Shown: positions 30,462 through 40,380 of the stretch, piece by piece | Layout of the letters: each line of letters opens with the position of its first letter | Numbering within the stretch: the stretch's first letter is position 1 | Assembly: GCF_009663685.2 (NCBI RefSeq) | Contig: NZ_RCOG02000001.1 | Span: 62,152-126,151, forward strand | Direction of reading: 5' to 3' | Source: Cupriavidus sp. U2 | Lineage (GTDB): Bacteria > Pseudomonadota > Gammaproteobacteria > Burkholderiales > Burkholderiaceae | DNA: 64,000 nucleotides | Made by a program: the position numbers and the translations under genes | Notes under the pieces: model-generated | The model's database searches: none | Seen by the model: only the letters and a program-made list of their open reading frames with translations | Told to the model about the DNA's origin: nothing

Positions 30462-31859
30462 TTAGCGCGTGCGTTCCAGCACGGCCGCGAAGAAGCCGTC
30501 GGTCTGGTGGATGTGCGGATACAGCGCCAACATGCCGCCTTCTGCCGGCAAATCGGGCACCGTGATCTTCTGCTCCGCGAAAACCTCCGCCGCCGGCACG
30601 AGGCGGAAGTTCTCGTTCCTGGCCAGGAAATCACGGACGATGGCTTCGTTTTCGGCCTCCAGCACGCTGCAAGTGGCGTACACGACACGTCCGCCGCCCT
30701 TCACCAGCTTGGCAGCAGCCTCCAGGATCGCCGCTTGCTTGGCGGTCAGTTCCAGCACCGATTCGGGCGTCTGACGCCACTTCAGGTCCGGATTACGGCG
30801 CAGGGTGCCCAGGCCGCTGCACGGTGCATCGACCAGCACGCGGTCGATCTTGCCGGCAAGACGCTTGACCTTGACATCGCGCTCGGAGTCGATCAGCACC
30901 GGATGAACGTTGGACAAACCGCTACGTGCCAGGCGGGGCTTCAGGTTGGCCAGGCGCTTTTCCGACACATCGAACGCATAGAGGCGGCCCGTCGAACGCA
31001 TGGCCACACCCAGCGCCAGCGTCTTGCCGCCTGCACCCGCGCAAAAGTCGACGACCATTTCGCGACGCTTCGGTGCCAGCAGATGGCACAGCAGTTGGCT
31101 GCCTTCGTCCTGTACTTCGACGCCGCCGTTGATGAACAGCGGCAGCTGGTTCAGCGCGGGCTTGCCCTTCAGGCGGATACCGGCGGGGGCCATCGGCGCC
31201 GGTTCGGCCGCGATACCAGCGGTCTGCAGTTCGGCCAGCGCCTCCTCGCGGGAGAGCTTGGCCGTGTTGACGCGCAGGTCCAGCGGTGCCGGGCGCAGCC
31301 AGGCATCGCCCAGGGCGGCCGTGAACGCTTCGCCATGATGCGCCACCAGGTCGTCGTACAGCCACTCCGGGAGGTTGGCACGCACGCGCGGCGCCAGGCT
31401 CGATCGCTCGATCGTGGTCAGGCGGTCCAGCCACTCGGCTTCGTCGGGATACAGGAACGGCGTCAGCGTGTCGCGACCCAGCGTGGCGGCGAGGCCCAGC
31501 AGGCCCAGGCGGCGCGTGGCCGCGCCGGTGCCGCTTTCGGCAAATTGACCAAATTCGACGCGTCGGCGCAACACTGCGAAAACTGCTTCGGCAATGATTC
31601 CGCGATCACGATGGCCAAGTTTGTTATTTTCACGGAAGTAGTGGCTCACCACGGCATCGGCCGGACGCGCGAACAGCAGCACCTTGCCGATCAGGCGGTC
31701 GATGTGCTGCAGGTGAAACGCCTGCAGCGCGCCCGGCGTACGCGGCGCGTGATTGGCCTGGTCACCCTGAGACCTGCGGATCGGGCTGGCCTTGCCCTTG
31801 CTGCCGCGCGAACGCTGGCGGTTGTCGCGGGAGGTCGTGTTTTCTTGTTGGCGACTCAT
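30462..31859 (-). CDS. RsmB/NOP2-family rRNA (cytosine-5) methyltransferase
   Basis: This 465-residue SAM-dependent RNA methyltransferase has a Lys/Arg/Ser-rich N-terminus (~50 residues), an RNA-binding NusB-like part and the catalytic domain. That domain carries VVDFCAGAGGKTLALG (SAM site), VDAPCSGLGTLRRNPDLKW (Pro-Cys motif) and VYATCSVLEAENEA (catalytic Cys). The likely target is a cytosine in 16S rRNA as for RsmB, but the exact position is not determined by sequence. The start ATG overlaps the purN stop by four bases (31856-31859). Confidence 0.88.
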   Translation of the reverse strand: MSRQQENTTSRDNRQRSRGSKGKASPIRRSQGDQANHAPRTPGALQAFHLQHIDRLIGKVLLFARPADAVVSHYFRENNKLGHRDRGIIAEAVFAVLRRRVEFGQFAESGTGAATRRLGLLGLAATLGRDTLTPFLYPDEAEWLDRLTTIERSSLAPRVRANLPEWLYDDLVAHHGEAFTAALGDAWLRPAPLDLRVNTAKLSREEALAELQTAGIAAEPAPMAPAGIRLKGKPALNQLPLFINGGVEVQDEGSQLLCHLLAPKRREMVVDFCAGAGGKTLALGVAMRSTGRLYAFDVSEKRLANLKPRLARSGLSNVHPVLIDSERDVKVKRLAGKIDRVLVDAPCSGLGTLRRNPDLKWRQTPESVLELTAKQAAILEAAAKLVKGGGRVVYATCSVLEAENEAIVRDFLARNENFRLVPAAEVFAEQKITVPDLPAEGGMLALYPHIHQTDGFFAAVLERTR

Positions 31860-32515
31860 GGCTGTTTTCCTGCCGCTGCGGGCGAGATGGCCATGAACCA
31901 TTGGGGTTCGGCCGGTTGAACTTGAACTACGCCGTCCTGCACATGCAGGCGGTCTTCGACAAACCAGCGCACGGCGCGCGGGTAAATGACATGTTCGCTA
32001 TCGAGCAAACGATCGGCCAGGGAGTCTGGCGTATCGCCAGGCAGAACGTCGAGCGCAGCCTGTACCACAATCGGGCCGTGATCGAGTTCGGGCGTGACGA
32101 AATGCACGGTCGCGCCATGCAGCTTGACGCCCGCCTCCAGGGCTTGCCGGTGCGTATGCATGCCCGGAAAGCTCGGCAGCAGCGACGGATGGATATTCAG
32201 CATCCGGCCCGCGTAATGCTCGACGAAGTCGTCGGTCAGGATACGCATGAAGCCGGCCAGCACCACCAGGTCGGGCTGGTACGCGTCGATGGCGTCGCGC
32301 ATCTCCGCGTCGAAACTGGAACGATCGGGAAACTGCTTGTGATCCACCACGCCCGTGGCGATACCGTGATCGGCGGCAAACTGCAGGCCCGAGGCATCGG
32401 GCCGGTTCGACAGCACTGCGGCCACGCGCGCCGGCCACCGCTCGGCCGCGCAGGCCCGGACAATGGCTTCCATATTGGAGCCGCGCCCGGAAATCAATAT
32501 GACAATATTTTTCAT
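31856..32515 (-). CDS. purN: Phosphoribosylglycinamide formyltransferase
   Basis: This 219-residue enzyme transfers a formyl group from 10-formyltetrahydrofolate to GAR, the third step of purine synthesis. Motifs include ISGRGSNMEAIVRAC at the N-terminus, LAGFMRIL near residue 90, the catalytic MLNIHPSLLPSFPG (Asn and His) and ELDHGPIVVQ with the catalytic Asp. ATG 32515 gives the canonical start MKNIVILISG. It is coupled by overlap to the rRNA methyltransferase gene. Confidence 0.96.
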   Translation of the reverse strand: MKNIVILISGRGSNMEAIVRACAAERWPARVAAVLSNRPDASGLQFAADHGIATGVVDHKQFPDRSSFDAEMRDAIDAYQPDLVVLAGFMRILTDDFVEHYAGRMLNIHPSLLPSFPGMHTHRQALEAGVKLHGATVHFVTPELDHGPIVVQAALDVLPGDTPDSLADRLLDSEHVIYPRAVRWFVEDRLHVQDGVVQVQPAEPQWFMAISPAAAGKQP

Positions 32516-32752
32516 CGCCGCGATTCTACCAAGCTGTGGTGCAAACGCTTGCAATCCGTGCTCAATAGGTACTTAATTACCGCGAAACGCGCCTCCCACA
32601 ACGCTTTTGGGCACGCCTGCAAGAAGAAATACCCAAGTGCCACCGATTGTGACGCGCACCCCGCTCTGTTAGAGTGGGTCCTACGTCCACGCGCCGCTTT
32701 CTCGGAAAACGGTGACAACAAGGACGAAACGGGAAATTAGACGGGAATACGC

Positions 32753-33412
32753 ATGTCGAACGCTGCACCGACTTTGTTGGTGGTCGATGATCATCCTATG
32801 GCTCTTTCCGGCACCACCGCCTTCCTGGCGGAGGTGATGCCCGACGTTGCTGTCCACGCTGCCGGGAGCGCCAAGGAGGCTCTCCACTCGCTGAACCAGG
32901 GACTTCGTCCCGATATCGTGCTGCTCGATATCTGGTTGAATGACGGCACTGGCTTCGATGCCATGCAGGCGTTCAAGACCGTGATTCCGGGCGCACGTTT
33001 CATCTTCATGTCCGCCGAGGCCACGCCCGAGATCGTGGGCCGTGCGCGTGCGCTGTCCGCATGCGGCTTCGTCGGCAAGCATCTCGATGCCAATGCCTTT
33101 ACGGCCGCCGTGCGCAAGGTGCTGGCCGGCGATACGAGCTTTCCGTCGGACGAAGCGCTGTCCGGTCGCTCGCAGTCGTTCGGCCCGGCGCACGGCATCC
33201 CCGTCACCCCGGCCGAACTGGGCCTGACGCCGCGCCAGGGCTCGGTGCTGGCACTGGTGCTGGAAGGGCTGCCGAACAAGGTCATCGCACGCAAGCTGGG
33301 GCTGACCGAAAACACGGTCAAGGAACACGTGTCTGCCATTCTGCAGCGCCTGGGCGTGCGTACGCGCATGCAGGTGATGTCGCGCATGGAGCGCTTCCGC
33401 CTGCGCCAGTAA
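32753..33412 (+). CDS. NarL/FixJ-type response regulator
   Basis: This 219-residue regulator has a receiver domain (residues ~7-125) and a LuxR-type DNA-binding domain (~155-205). In the receiver, acidic residues lie in VVDDHP, the phospho-acceptor is Asp59 in LLDIWLNDG and the conserved lysine is Lys109. The C-terminal domain has LTPRQGSVLALVLEGLPNKVIARKLG followed by the recognition helix TENTVKEHVSAIL. It faces the hybrid histidine kinase gene at 33548-35437, with a shared bidirectional terminator between them. The two are therefore plausible partners, though separately transcribed. Regulated genes are unknown. Confidence 0.92.
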   Translation: MSNAAPTLLVVDDHPMALSGTTAFLAEVMPDVAVHAAGSAKEALHSLNQGLRPDIVLLDIWLNDGTGFDAMQAFKTVIPGARFIFMSAEATPEIVGRARALSACGFVGKHLDANAFTAAVRKVLAGDTSFPSDEALSGRSQSFGPAHGIPVTPAELGLTPRQGSVLALVLEGLPNKVIARKLGLTENTVKEHVSAILQRLGVRTRMQVMSRMERFRLRQ

Positions 33413-33440
33413 GCGCCCTGCCCTGCCAGCCACAATAAGG

Positions 33441-33474
33441 AAACGCCGCCTCTGGTATCCAGGGCGGCGTTTTT
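33441..33474. terminator. Bidirectional terminator between regulator and kinase genes
   Basis: AAACGCCGCC (33441-33450) and GGCGGCGTTT (33463-33472), with an inner CTGG/CCAG stem, are followed by a T-run on the plus strand and preceded by A residues. Confidence 0.85.
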
Positions 33475-33547
33475 GTCTGGATGATGCCTTTCGACGCGTC
33501 GTTGAACGGACCGGACAGACAGATAGACGGAACAGACGGCGACCGCT

Positions 33548-35437
33548 TCAGCCAACCTGCAGCCAGCGGCGCAGCAGCATGCGCAGATTGGCCGGGTCCA
33601 CCGGCTTGGGCAGCACGAAATAGCCGGCATCCTCGGCCGCCAGCAGCGCCGCCGATTTCAGGTCGCCAGTCAGCAAGGCGCTGCGCGCCTGCGGCTGCGT
33701 GGTCTGCCAGCGTTCCAGCAGGTCCAGGCCGTTCTCGTTGCCCGGCAGGCGCAAGTCGCAGAAGATGATGTCCGGCTTCAGGCCCTTGGCGAACAGTGCA
33801 TCGGCCTCCTGCCCGTGCGCGGCACAGGCGACGCGGATACCCCATGCCTCCATCAGCGCGATCCACGCCTTGCGGATCTGGCTGTCATCGTCCACCACCA
33901 GTACCGTGCCGCGCAGCCGATCCTGCCGCGCTTCCTCGGCCTGCGCATTGGCGCGCATGGCACGGACGTTGGCCACGGTCTCGGCCGGCACCGGCGCCAG
34001 CGCGAACCAGAACACCGAACCCTTGCCCGGCACCGAGCGCACGCCATAGGTGCCGCGCATCAATCGCACGCATTCCTTGAAGATGGCCAGCCCCAGCCCC
34101 AGGCCCTGCGACGGATCGCGCTGGGGGTTATGCACCTGGTAATAAGGCGAAAAAATCTCGGGCAAGTGTTCCGGCGTGATACCCGCGCCGGTGTCCCAGA
34201 CTTCCACGCGCACATGCTTGCGGCGCTGCCGCGCGGTGACCAGGATGCCCCCGCGCCTGGTATAGCGCAGCGCGTTCTGCACGAGGTTGAACAGCGCGCG
34301 CCGCAGCAGCACAGGTTCGGCCATCGCGTAAAGTTCGTCAGGCACGCGCGGCGTCAGCGTCAGACCGCTCTCGCGCGCATCGGCGGCGAACTGGCTCATG
34401 ACGTCGTGGATCAACGAGTGCAGCTCGCATGGCTCCAGCGTGGGCAGCACCTTGCGCCCTTCGAGCTTGGACAAGTCCAGCAGCGAGCGGAACAGCAGGT
34501 CGATGGTCTGCGTGCCGGCCGCCACCTGCTCCACCAGCGGATGCAGCGCGCTGGACTGGTTGCGCGCGCGCAGCGCCTCGACCAGCATCACCAGCGCGTG
34601 CACGGGCTGGCGCAGGTCGTGGCTGGCGGCAGCCAGGAAGCGAGATTTTTCCTCGCTGGCATGGAGCGCCCGCTCCTTTTCCTCCTGGAACTGCTTGGCC
34701 AGCCGGCGGCTTTCCGATTCGAGCTGGATGGCGCGCACCAGCGTATGCTGCAGGTTCAGCGAATGGCGCGCCAGCATCAGCGCATAGACCACCAGCAGCA
34801 GCTGCACGTAGCCGCCATGGGCCGGAAAGGCGATCTCGGCCAGCAGGATATTGGGCACCAGGATCGGCACGCCGGCAAAAACCAGATTCGAAGGGATCGG
34901 CGACTGCGACGTGGCGCCGCCCGCCAGCACTCCCAGCGTCAGCAGGTACAGCACGCTGGAAAACACCACCGAGCCTGTATACAAATGCAGCAGCGCCGAG
35001 CTTCCCCAGGTCAGGCCTGTCAGGAAGGCTATCGCCCGCATGTTGTTCCACCACTTGCGCGTGTGCGCCGAACGGCTCATCTTGCCGCTGTCGCGCTGGT
35101 ATCCGAGGTAGAACCAGCTGCCGCCAGCCGTCAGCAGCAGCATGATTGCGCACCAGACCAGTAGCGCGGCATGGCTGGCTTCGTTCCAGAACGCCCAGGC
35201 GGTCAGGCCCGGCAGGAGCACGGACGAGGCAATGGCGGTGGGGGAGACGCGATGGACCGTGGCCAGCAGCTTGGCCCGCGTCTCGGTGTCCAGTTGCGGC
35301 CCGGGGGGCGGCAATATCTTGTTAAGCAGCGCGTTCAAGTGTGGCCTGGCATGTAAGGCGACGACATTCCGCTGCGACAGACCCGGGGAGCGGCGACTGT
35401 TGCAGGAATCGCGCGGTTCTTGTTCTGAATTGGGCAT
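33548..35437 (-). CDS. Hybrid sensor histidine kinase/response regulator
   Basis: This 629-residue inner-membrane protein has about six hydrophobic segments between residues ~65 and 225, so sensing is probably within or near the membrane. A coiled linker (~235-262) is followed by the phospho-accepting His273 in AAASHDLRQPVHALV. The HATPase domain has N-box NLVQNALRYT ~384-393, DTGAGI ~415 and GLGLGLAI ~445-452. A C-terminal receiver has phospho-acceptor Asp561 in IIFCDLRLPG and Lys611. No periplasmic sensor domain or HPt domain is present, so the receiver may gate kinase output. The ATG at 35437 is used; one at 35467 is also in frame. Confidence 0.88.
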   Translation of the reverse strand: MPNSEQEPRDSCNSRRSPGLSQRNVVALHARPHLNALLNKILPPPGPQLDTETRAKLLATVHRVSPTAIASSVLLPGLTAWAFWNEASHAALLVWCAIMLLLTAGGSWFYLGYQRDSGKMSRSAHTRKWWNNMRAIAFLTGLTWGSSALLHLYTGSVVFSSVLYLLTLGVLAGGATSQSPIPSNLVFAGVPILVPNILLAEIAFPAHGGYVQLLLVVYALMLARHSLNLQHTLVRAIQLESESRRLAKQFQEEKERALHASEEKSRFLAAASHDLRQPVHALVMLVEALRARNQSSALHPLVEQVAAGTQTIDLLFRSLLDLSKLEGRKVLPTLEPCELHSLIHDVMSQFAADARESGLTLTPRVPDELYAMAEPVLLRRALFNLVQNALRYTRRGGILVTARQRRKHVRVEVWDTGAGITPEHLPEIFSPYYQVHNPQRDPSQGLGLGLAIFKECVRLMRGTYGVRSVPGKGSVFWFALAPVPAETVANVRAMRANAQAEEARQDRLRGTVLVVDDDSQIRKAWIALMEAWGIRVACAAHGQEADALFAKGLKPDIIFCDLRLPGNENGLDLLERWQTTQPQARSALLTGDLKSAALLAAEDAGYFVLPKPVDPANLRMLLRRWLQVG

Positions 35438-35484
35438 ATCATGCCGCCTTTTGCGGCGCTGCGCCATGGCGGAGTGGCGGATAG

Positions 35485-35509
35485 GCCCACAAATTCGCCA
35501 TTTGTGGGC
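35485..35509. promoter_or_regulatory. Perfect 10-bp inverted repeat between the kinase gene and ribF
   Basis: GCCCACAAAT (35485-35494) and ATTTGTGGGC (35500-35509) are perfect complements separated by 5 bp, 48 bp upstream of the kinase ATG and 113 bp upstream of ribF. There is no T-run, so it looks like an operator for a dimeric regulator. Confidence 0.5.
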
Positions 35510-35581
35510 AGCTTGCCTACAACGGCACAAGGCCGGTGCCGTCAAAAGAGGCAATCCGGCGGCACGCGGGGCCATTCGCCT

Positions 35582-35587
35582 TATAAT
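35582..35587 (+). promoter_or_regulatory. -10 element of the ribF promoter
   Basis: A perfect TATAAT 35 bp upstream of the ribF GTG; no good -35 is visible at the right spacing. Confidence 0.45.
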
Positions 35588-35622
35588 GCTCGCTTTCCCT
35601 GAAAAGCTCGTCCGCCGTCCTC

Positions 35623-36612
35623 GTGAAAGTCTTCCGCGGCCTGCCCAACGCCGAAAGCCGGGCGCCCTGCGCGCTCACCATCGGCAATTTCGACGGTGTG
35701 CATCGCGGCCACCAGTCGCTGCTCGCGCGCGCCCGTGCGGCCGCCGACGCGCGCGGCCTGCCGCTATGCGTCATGACGTTCGAGCCGCACCCGCGCGAAT
35801 TCTTTGCGCCGGAGCACGCCCCCACCCGCATTGCCCTGCTGCGCGACAAGCTCGATGCCCTGCGCCGCAACGGCGTGGACCGCGTGGTGGTGGAACACTT
35901 CAACGCCCATTTTGCCGCCCAGTCGCCGCAGCAGTTCGTCGAGAACGTGCTCTGGCACGGCCTGCATGCGCGCTGGGTGCTGGTGGGCGACGATTTTCGC
36001 TTTGGCGCCAAGCGCGCCGGCGACTTCGGCTACCTGCAGCAGGCCGGCGGCCAGTTTGGCTTCGATGTGGAGCAGATGGGCTCGGTCTCCGAAGGCGGCA
36101 TCCGCATTTCGAGTTCGGCCGTGCGCCAGGCGCTGGCCGATGGCGACCTGGAACACGCGCGTCGCCTGCTGGGCCACGGCTATGCCATCAGCGGCCACGT
36201 GATTCACGGCCGCAAGCTGGGCCGCAACCTGGGGTTTCCGACCCTGAACCTGCGGATCACGCACAAGCGCCCGGCCGTGAACGGCATCTTCGTGGTGCAG
36301 GTCCATGGCATTGCCGACCACCCGCTGCCAGGCGTGGCCAGCATTGGCGTGCGACCCACCGTGGAAGACGCCGGCCGCGTGCTGCTGGAGGTGCATTTGT
36401 TCGACTTCAACGCGAACCTCTACGGCAAGCTGGTGCGCGTGGAATTCATGAAGAAGCTGCGCGACGAAGAGCGTTTTCACACGCTCGAGGCGCTGACCGA
36501 GGCCATCGCCAAGGATGCCCGCGAAGCCCGGGCGTTCTTCGGCCTGGAGGCCGCCAATCCGGCCGGCGACCGGCGCGACTTCGCCACCTCCGCCACCGAC
36601 CGAATTAGCTAG
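35623..36612 (+). CDS. ribF: Bifunctional riboflavin kinase/FMN adenylyltransferase
   Basis: This 329-residue enzyme makes FMN and then FAD from riboflavin. The N-terminal adenylyltransferase half carries [29 protein letters not shown] and [12 protein letters not shown]. The C-terminal flavokinase half carries [15 protein letters not shown] and [13 protein letters not shown]. The GTG at 35623 begins the family N-terminus ([12 protein letters not shown]) directly. It is followed 121 bp later by ileS in the same direction; ribF-ileS-lspA is a common order in proteobacteria. Confidence 0.95.
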   Translation: MKVFRGLPNAESRAPCALTIGNFDGVHRGHQSLLARARAAADARGLPLCVMTFEPHPREFFAPEHAPTRIALLRDKLDALRRNGVDRVVVEHFNAHFAAQSPQQFVENVLWHGLHARWVLVGDDFRFGAKRAGDFGYLQQAGGQFGFDVEQMGSVSEGGIRISSSAVRQALADGDLEHARRLLGHGYAISGHVIHGRKLGRNLGFPTLNLRITHKRPAVNGIFVVQVHGIADHPLPGVASIGVRPTVEDAGRVLLEVHLFDFNANLYGKLVRVEFMKKLRDEERFHTLEALTEAIAKDAREARAFFGLEAANPAGDRRDFATSATDRIS

Positions 36613-36615
36613 CGG

Positions 36616-36647
36616 CCGGCGGCGCGCCCATGCATGCGCGCCGCCGG
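36616..36647. other. Very stable GC hairpin between ribF and ileS
   Basis: CCGGCGGCGCGC (36616-36627) and GCGCGCCGCCGG (36636-36647) are a perfect 12-bp GC-only stem around an 8-nt loop. No T-run follows, so it is not a typical terminator. It may affect RNA stability or read-through from ribF into ileS. Confidence 0.6.
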
Positions 36648-36733
36648 GACCCGCCCTGCCTTGCCCCGAAATGACACGCGCGCGGCGGTCATCCCCCGGT
36701 CCGCGCCCAAACGAATTGCCCCGAGAATCAACC

Positions 36734-39613
36734 ATGTCCGACGACAAACGCGCCAAGCCTGAAAAAAGCAAGTATCCGGTCAACCTGCTGGATACCCCGT
36801 TCCCGATGCGCGGCGACCTGCCCAAGCGCGAGCCGCTGTGGGTCAAGCAATGGCAGGACAAGCAGCTCTACAAGAAGATCCGCGCCGCGCGCAAGGGGGC
36901 GAAGAAGTTCGTGCTGCACGACGGCCCCCCGTACGCCAACGGTGACATCCACATCGGCCATGCGGTGAACAAGGTCCTGAAGGACATGATCATCAAGGCG
37001 CGCGGCCTGACCGGCCTGGACGCCGTCTACGTGCCGGGCTGGGACTGTCACGGCATGCCGATCGAGATCCAGATCGAGAAGCAGTTCGGCAAGGGCCTGC
37101 CGGTGCAGGAAGTCCAGGCCAAGGCACGCGCCTACGCCACCGAGCAGATCGCCCGCCAGAAGAAGGACTTCGAGCGCCTGGGCGTGCTGGGCGACTGGGA
37201 CAATCCGTACCTGACCATGAACTTCAGCAACGAAGCCGACGAGCTGCGTGCGCTGGGCAAGATCATGGAAAAAGGCTATGTGTTCCGCGGCCTGAAGCCG
37301 GTGAACTGGTGCTTCGACTGCGGTTCGGCACTGGCCGAGGCCGAAGTCGAATACAAGGACAAGGTCGACCTGTCGATCGACGTGGGCTTCCCGTTCGCGG
37401 AGACCGACAAGATCGCCCACGCGTTCCACGTGCCGCTGGCGCAGCTCGAAGGCAAGCCGGGCTGGATCGTGATCTGGACCACCACGCCATGGACGATCCC
37501 GTCCAACCAGGCGCTGAACATGCACCCGGAAGTGGAATACGCGCTGGTCGAGACCCCGCGCGGCTTCCTGATCCTGGCAAAGGATCGCGTCGAGGAACAG
37601 CTGAAGACCTATGCGCTGGAAGGCCGGATCGTGGCTACCGCGCGCGGCGATGCGCTGACCGAGGTGCGCTTCCACCATCCGCTGTCCAGGATGGACGCCG
37701 GCTACGCGCGCACGTCGCCGGTGTACCTGGGCGACTACGTGACCACCGACACCGGCACCGGCATCGTCCACTCGGCCCCCGCCTACGGCGTGGAGGATTT
37801 CCAGTCGTGCAAGGCGCACGGCATGCCGGATTCGGAAATCATCAGCCCGGTGATGGGCGATGGCGTCTATGCCAGCACGCTGCCGCTGTTCGGCGGCCTG
37901 TCGATCTGGGATGCCAACCCGAAAATCGTCGAAGTACTAAGTGAGTCGGGCAACCTGTTCAACTCGCACAAGTACGAGCACAGCTACATGCATTGCTGGC
38001 GCCACAAGACGCCGATCATCTACCGCGCCACGTCGCAGTGGTTCGCGGGCATGGACGTGGACCCGGCCGACAACGGCCCGACGCTGCGCGAGAGCGCGCT
38101 GGCCGGCATCGAGGGCACCGAGTTCTACCCGTCGTGGGGCAAGCAGCGCCTGCACAACATGATCGCCAACCGCCCGGACTGGACGCTGTCGCGCCAGCGC
38201 CAATGGGGCGTGCCGATGGCCTTCTTCATCCACAAGGAAACCGGCGCGCTGCATCCGCGTACGCCGGAGCTGCTGGAAGAAGTGGCCCGGCGCGTGGAGC
38301 AGCACGGCATCGAGGCCTGGCAGTCGCTGGACCCGAAGGACCTGCTGGGCGACGAAGCCGCGCTCTATGAGAAGAACCGCGACACGCTGGACGTCTGGTT
38401 CGACTCCGGCACCACGCACTGGACCGTGATCCGTGGCTCGCATCGCGACGAACTCTACGATCCGTCGGCCGACACGCCCGATGGCCGTCTGGCCGACCTC
38501 TACCTGGAAGGCTCGGACCAGCACCGCGGCTGGTTCCATTCGTCGCTGCTGACCGCCTCGATGCTGTACGGCAAGCCGCCCTACAAGGCGCTGCTGACGC
38601 ACGGTTTCACGGTGGACGGCGAAGGCCGCAAGATGTCGAAGTCGGTGGGCAACACGGTGGCGCCGCAGGACATCTCGAACAAGATGGGCGCGGAAATCAT
38701 CCGCCTGTGGGTCGCTTCGACCGACTATTCCGGCGAGCTGTCGATCTCCGAGGAAATCCTCAAGCGCGTGGTGGAAGGCTATCGCCGCATCCGCAACACG
38801 CTGCGCTTCCTGCTGGCCAACCTGACCGACTACGACCACGCGAAGCATGCGCTGCCGGCCGCGGAATGGCTGGAAATCGACCGCTACGCGGTGGCCCTGA
38901 CCGACCGCCTGCAGAAGGAAGTGCTGTCGCACTACCAGGCGTACGAGTTCCACCCGGTGGTGGCCAAGCTGCAGACATTCTGCTCGGAAGACCTGGGCGG
39001 CTTCTACCTCGACGTGCTGAAGGACCGCCTGTACACGACGGCCCCCGATTCGCAGGCGCGCCGTGCCGCGCAGAACGCGCTGTACCACATCACCCAGGCG
39101 ATGCTGCACTGGATGGCGCCGTTCCTGTCGTTCACGGCCGAGGAAGCCTGGCAGGTGTTCGCGCATGGCACCGAGCACACCGACACGATCTTCACGAGCA
39201 CGTACTACGACCTGCCCCCGGTCAGCGAAGCCGACGACCTGCTGCAGAAGTGGCACGAGATCCGCGCGGTGCGCGCCGAAGTCACGCGCCAGCTGGAAGC
39301 GGTGCGCGTGGAAGGCGACATTGGTTCGTCGCTGCAGGCCGAGGTCACGATCGCCGCCGGCGGTCCGGTGCTGGCCGCGCTGCAGAGCCTGTCCGACGAC
39401 CTGCGCTTCGTGCTGCTCACGTCGGCGGCCAAGGTCACACCGGCGCCGGAAGGCGGCGACCTGCTGGTGACGGTCACGCCGTCGCAGCACGCCAAGTGCG
39501 AACGTTGCTGGCACTATCGCGCCGACGTGGGCCACAACCCGGCGCATCCCACCCTTTGCGGCCGCTGCGACAGCAACCTGTTCGGCGCCGGTGAACACAG
39601 GAGCCACGCCTGA
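36734..39613 (+). CDS. ileS: Isoleucyl-tRNA synthetase
   Basis: This 959-residue class I aminoacyl-tRNA synthetase attaches isoleucine to tRNA-Ile. The HIGH motif appears as [15 protein letters not shown] near residue 66-80, the editing domain carries TTPWTIPSN, and [10 protein letters not shown] is the KMSKS loop near residue 630. The C-terminal zinc ribbon is CERCWHY ... LCGRCDSN, so this is the bacterial zinc-containing type. ATG 36734 gives the usual start; a longer open frame to 36515 overlaps ribF and is not coding. Its TGA overlaps the lspA ATG. Confidence 0.97.
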   Translation: MSDDKRAKPEKSKYPVNLLDTPFPMRGDLPKREPLWVKQWQDKQLYKKIRAARKGAKKFVLHDGPPYANGDIHIGHAVNKVLKDMIIKARGLTGLDAVYVPGWDCHGMPIEIQIEKQFGKGLPVQEVQAKARAYATEQIARQKKDFERLGVLGDWDNPYLTMNFSNEADELRALGKIMEKGYVFRGLKPVNWCFDCGSALAEAEVEYKDKVDLSIDVGFPFAETDKIAHAFHVPLAQLEGKPGWIVIWTTTPWTIPSNQALNMHPEVEYALVETPRGFLILAKDRVEEQLKTYALEGRIVATARGDALTEVRFHHPLSRMDAGYARTSPVYLGDYVTTDTGTGIVHSAPAYGVEDFQSCKAHGMPDSEIISPVMGDGVYASTLPLFGGLSIWDANPKIVEVLSESGNLFNSHKYEHSYMHCWRHKTPIIYRATSQWFAGMDVDPADNGPTLRESALAGIEGTEFYPSWGKQRLHNMIANRPDWTLSRQRQWGVPMAFFIHKETGALHPRTPELLEEVARRVEQHGIEAWQSLDPKDLLGDEAALYEKNRDTLDVWFDSGTTHWTVIRGSHRDELYDPSADTPDGRLADLYLEGSDQHRGWFHSSLLTASMLYGKPPYKALLTHGFTVDGEGRKMSKSVGNTVAPQDISNKMGAEIIRLWVASTDYSGELSISEEILKRVVEGYRRIRNTLRFLLANLTDYDHAKHALPAAEWLEIDRYAVALTDRLQKEVLSHYQAYEFHPVVAKLQTFCSEDLGGFYLDVLKDRLYTTAPDSQARRAAQNALYHITQAMLHWMAPFLSFTAEEAWQVFAHGTEHTDTIFTSTYYDLPPVSEADDLLQKWHEIRAVRAEVTRQLEAVRVEGDIGSSLQAEVTIAAGGPVLAALQSLSDDLRFVLLTSAAKVTPAPEGGDLLVTVTPSQHAKCERCWHYRADVGHNPAHPTLCGRCDSNLFGAGEHRSHA

Positions 39614-40161
39614 TGGCATCGTCCTCGACCCGTTCGTCGCGTTCGTCCTCGCCGCGCAGCAAGAGCAAGTCCGGCGGCAAGCCCAGCGCCAACGTCACGC
39701 CGTGGCTGTGGATGGCGTTTGCGCTGCTGGTGGTGATGATCGACCAGTTCTTCAAGGTCGTGATCACCCGGTCGTTCCAGTACGCCGAATCGCGGCCCGT
39801 CACCAGCTTCTTCAACCTGGTGCTGGTCTACAACAAGGGCGCGGCGTTCAGCTTTCTGGCTGACGCCGGCGGCTGGCAACGCTGGTTCTTCACGGTGCTG
39901 GGCGTGGCGGTGGGCGGCTTCATCGTCTGGCTGCTGTATCGCCATACCGGGCAGAAGATGTTCTGCCTGGCCGTGTCGCTGGTCCTGGGCGGCGCGGTGG
40001 GCAACGTGGTGGACCGCGTGATCCACGGCCATGTGATCGACTTCCTGGACTTCCACTGGCGCAACACGCATTTTCCGGCCTTCAACGTGGCCGATTGCGC
40101 AATCACGGTCGGCGCGATCCTGCTGATCGTGGACGAATTGCGACGCGTGCGACGTCACTGA
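39613..40161 (+). CDS. lspA: Lipoprotein signal peptidase (signal peptidase II)
   Basis: This 182-residue inner-membrane aspartyl protease removes signal peptides from diacylglyceryl-modified prolipoproteins. Four hydrophobic segments are present. The two catalytic aspartates lie in [11 protein letters not shown] and [14 protein letters not shown], and NKGAAFSFL is also conserved. The first ~28 residues are an unusual Ser/Arg/Lys/Gly-rich cytoplasmic extension before the first helix ([13 protein letters not shown]). The ATG shares its A with the ileS TGA, so the long N-terminus is tied to translational coupling. Confidence 0.95.
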   Translation: MASSSTRSSRSSSPRSKSKSGGKPSANVTPWLWMAFALLVVMIDQFFKVVITRSFQYAESRPVTSFFNLVLVYNKGAAFSFLADAGGWQRWFFTVLGVAVGGFIVWLLYRHTGQKMFCLAVSLVLGGAVGNVVDRVIHGHVIDFLDFHWRNTHFPAFNVADCAITVGAILLIVDELRRVRRH

Positions 40162-40175
40162 GGGCTCGTCGTACT

Positions 40176-40297
40176 CCCCTCTCCCGGCCGCGGGAGAGGG
40201 GTTGGGGGAGAGGGCTCGGAGGCTCTGCTTGCCACTCGTTGCAGTTTGAGCCGCCCGCCCCTCTCCCCCGGCCCCTCTCTCAGAAGTGGGAGAGGGG
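40176..40297. repeat. Composite REP-like element, copy B
   Basis: It has the same architecture as copy A at 15385: palindrome 40176-40201, TTGGGGGAGAGGG, a core with TCTGCTTGC and GTTGCAGTTTGAGCCGC, then CCTCTCCCCC and a second, less perfect palindrome at 40272-40297. It fills most of the lspA-coaBC gap. Confidence 0.85.
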
Positions 40298-40380
40298 CGC
40301 AAACCTGTCGCATCCTCCCAGCGCCCCCCCTCACCCGGCGGTATCATGCACAGATTCCCGTTCCCTGAAGAGCCTTCCCC

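Noticed and set aside
35510-35622. FMN riboswitch upstream of ribF
   Set aside because: The conserved RFN element segments are absent and the leader is too short.
36613-36733. T-box or other riboswitch upstream of ileS
   Set aside because: No T-box consensus is present in the 121-bp gap; only a GC hairpin without terminator features.
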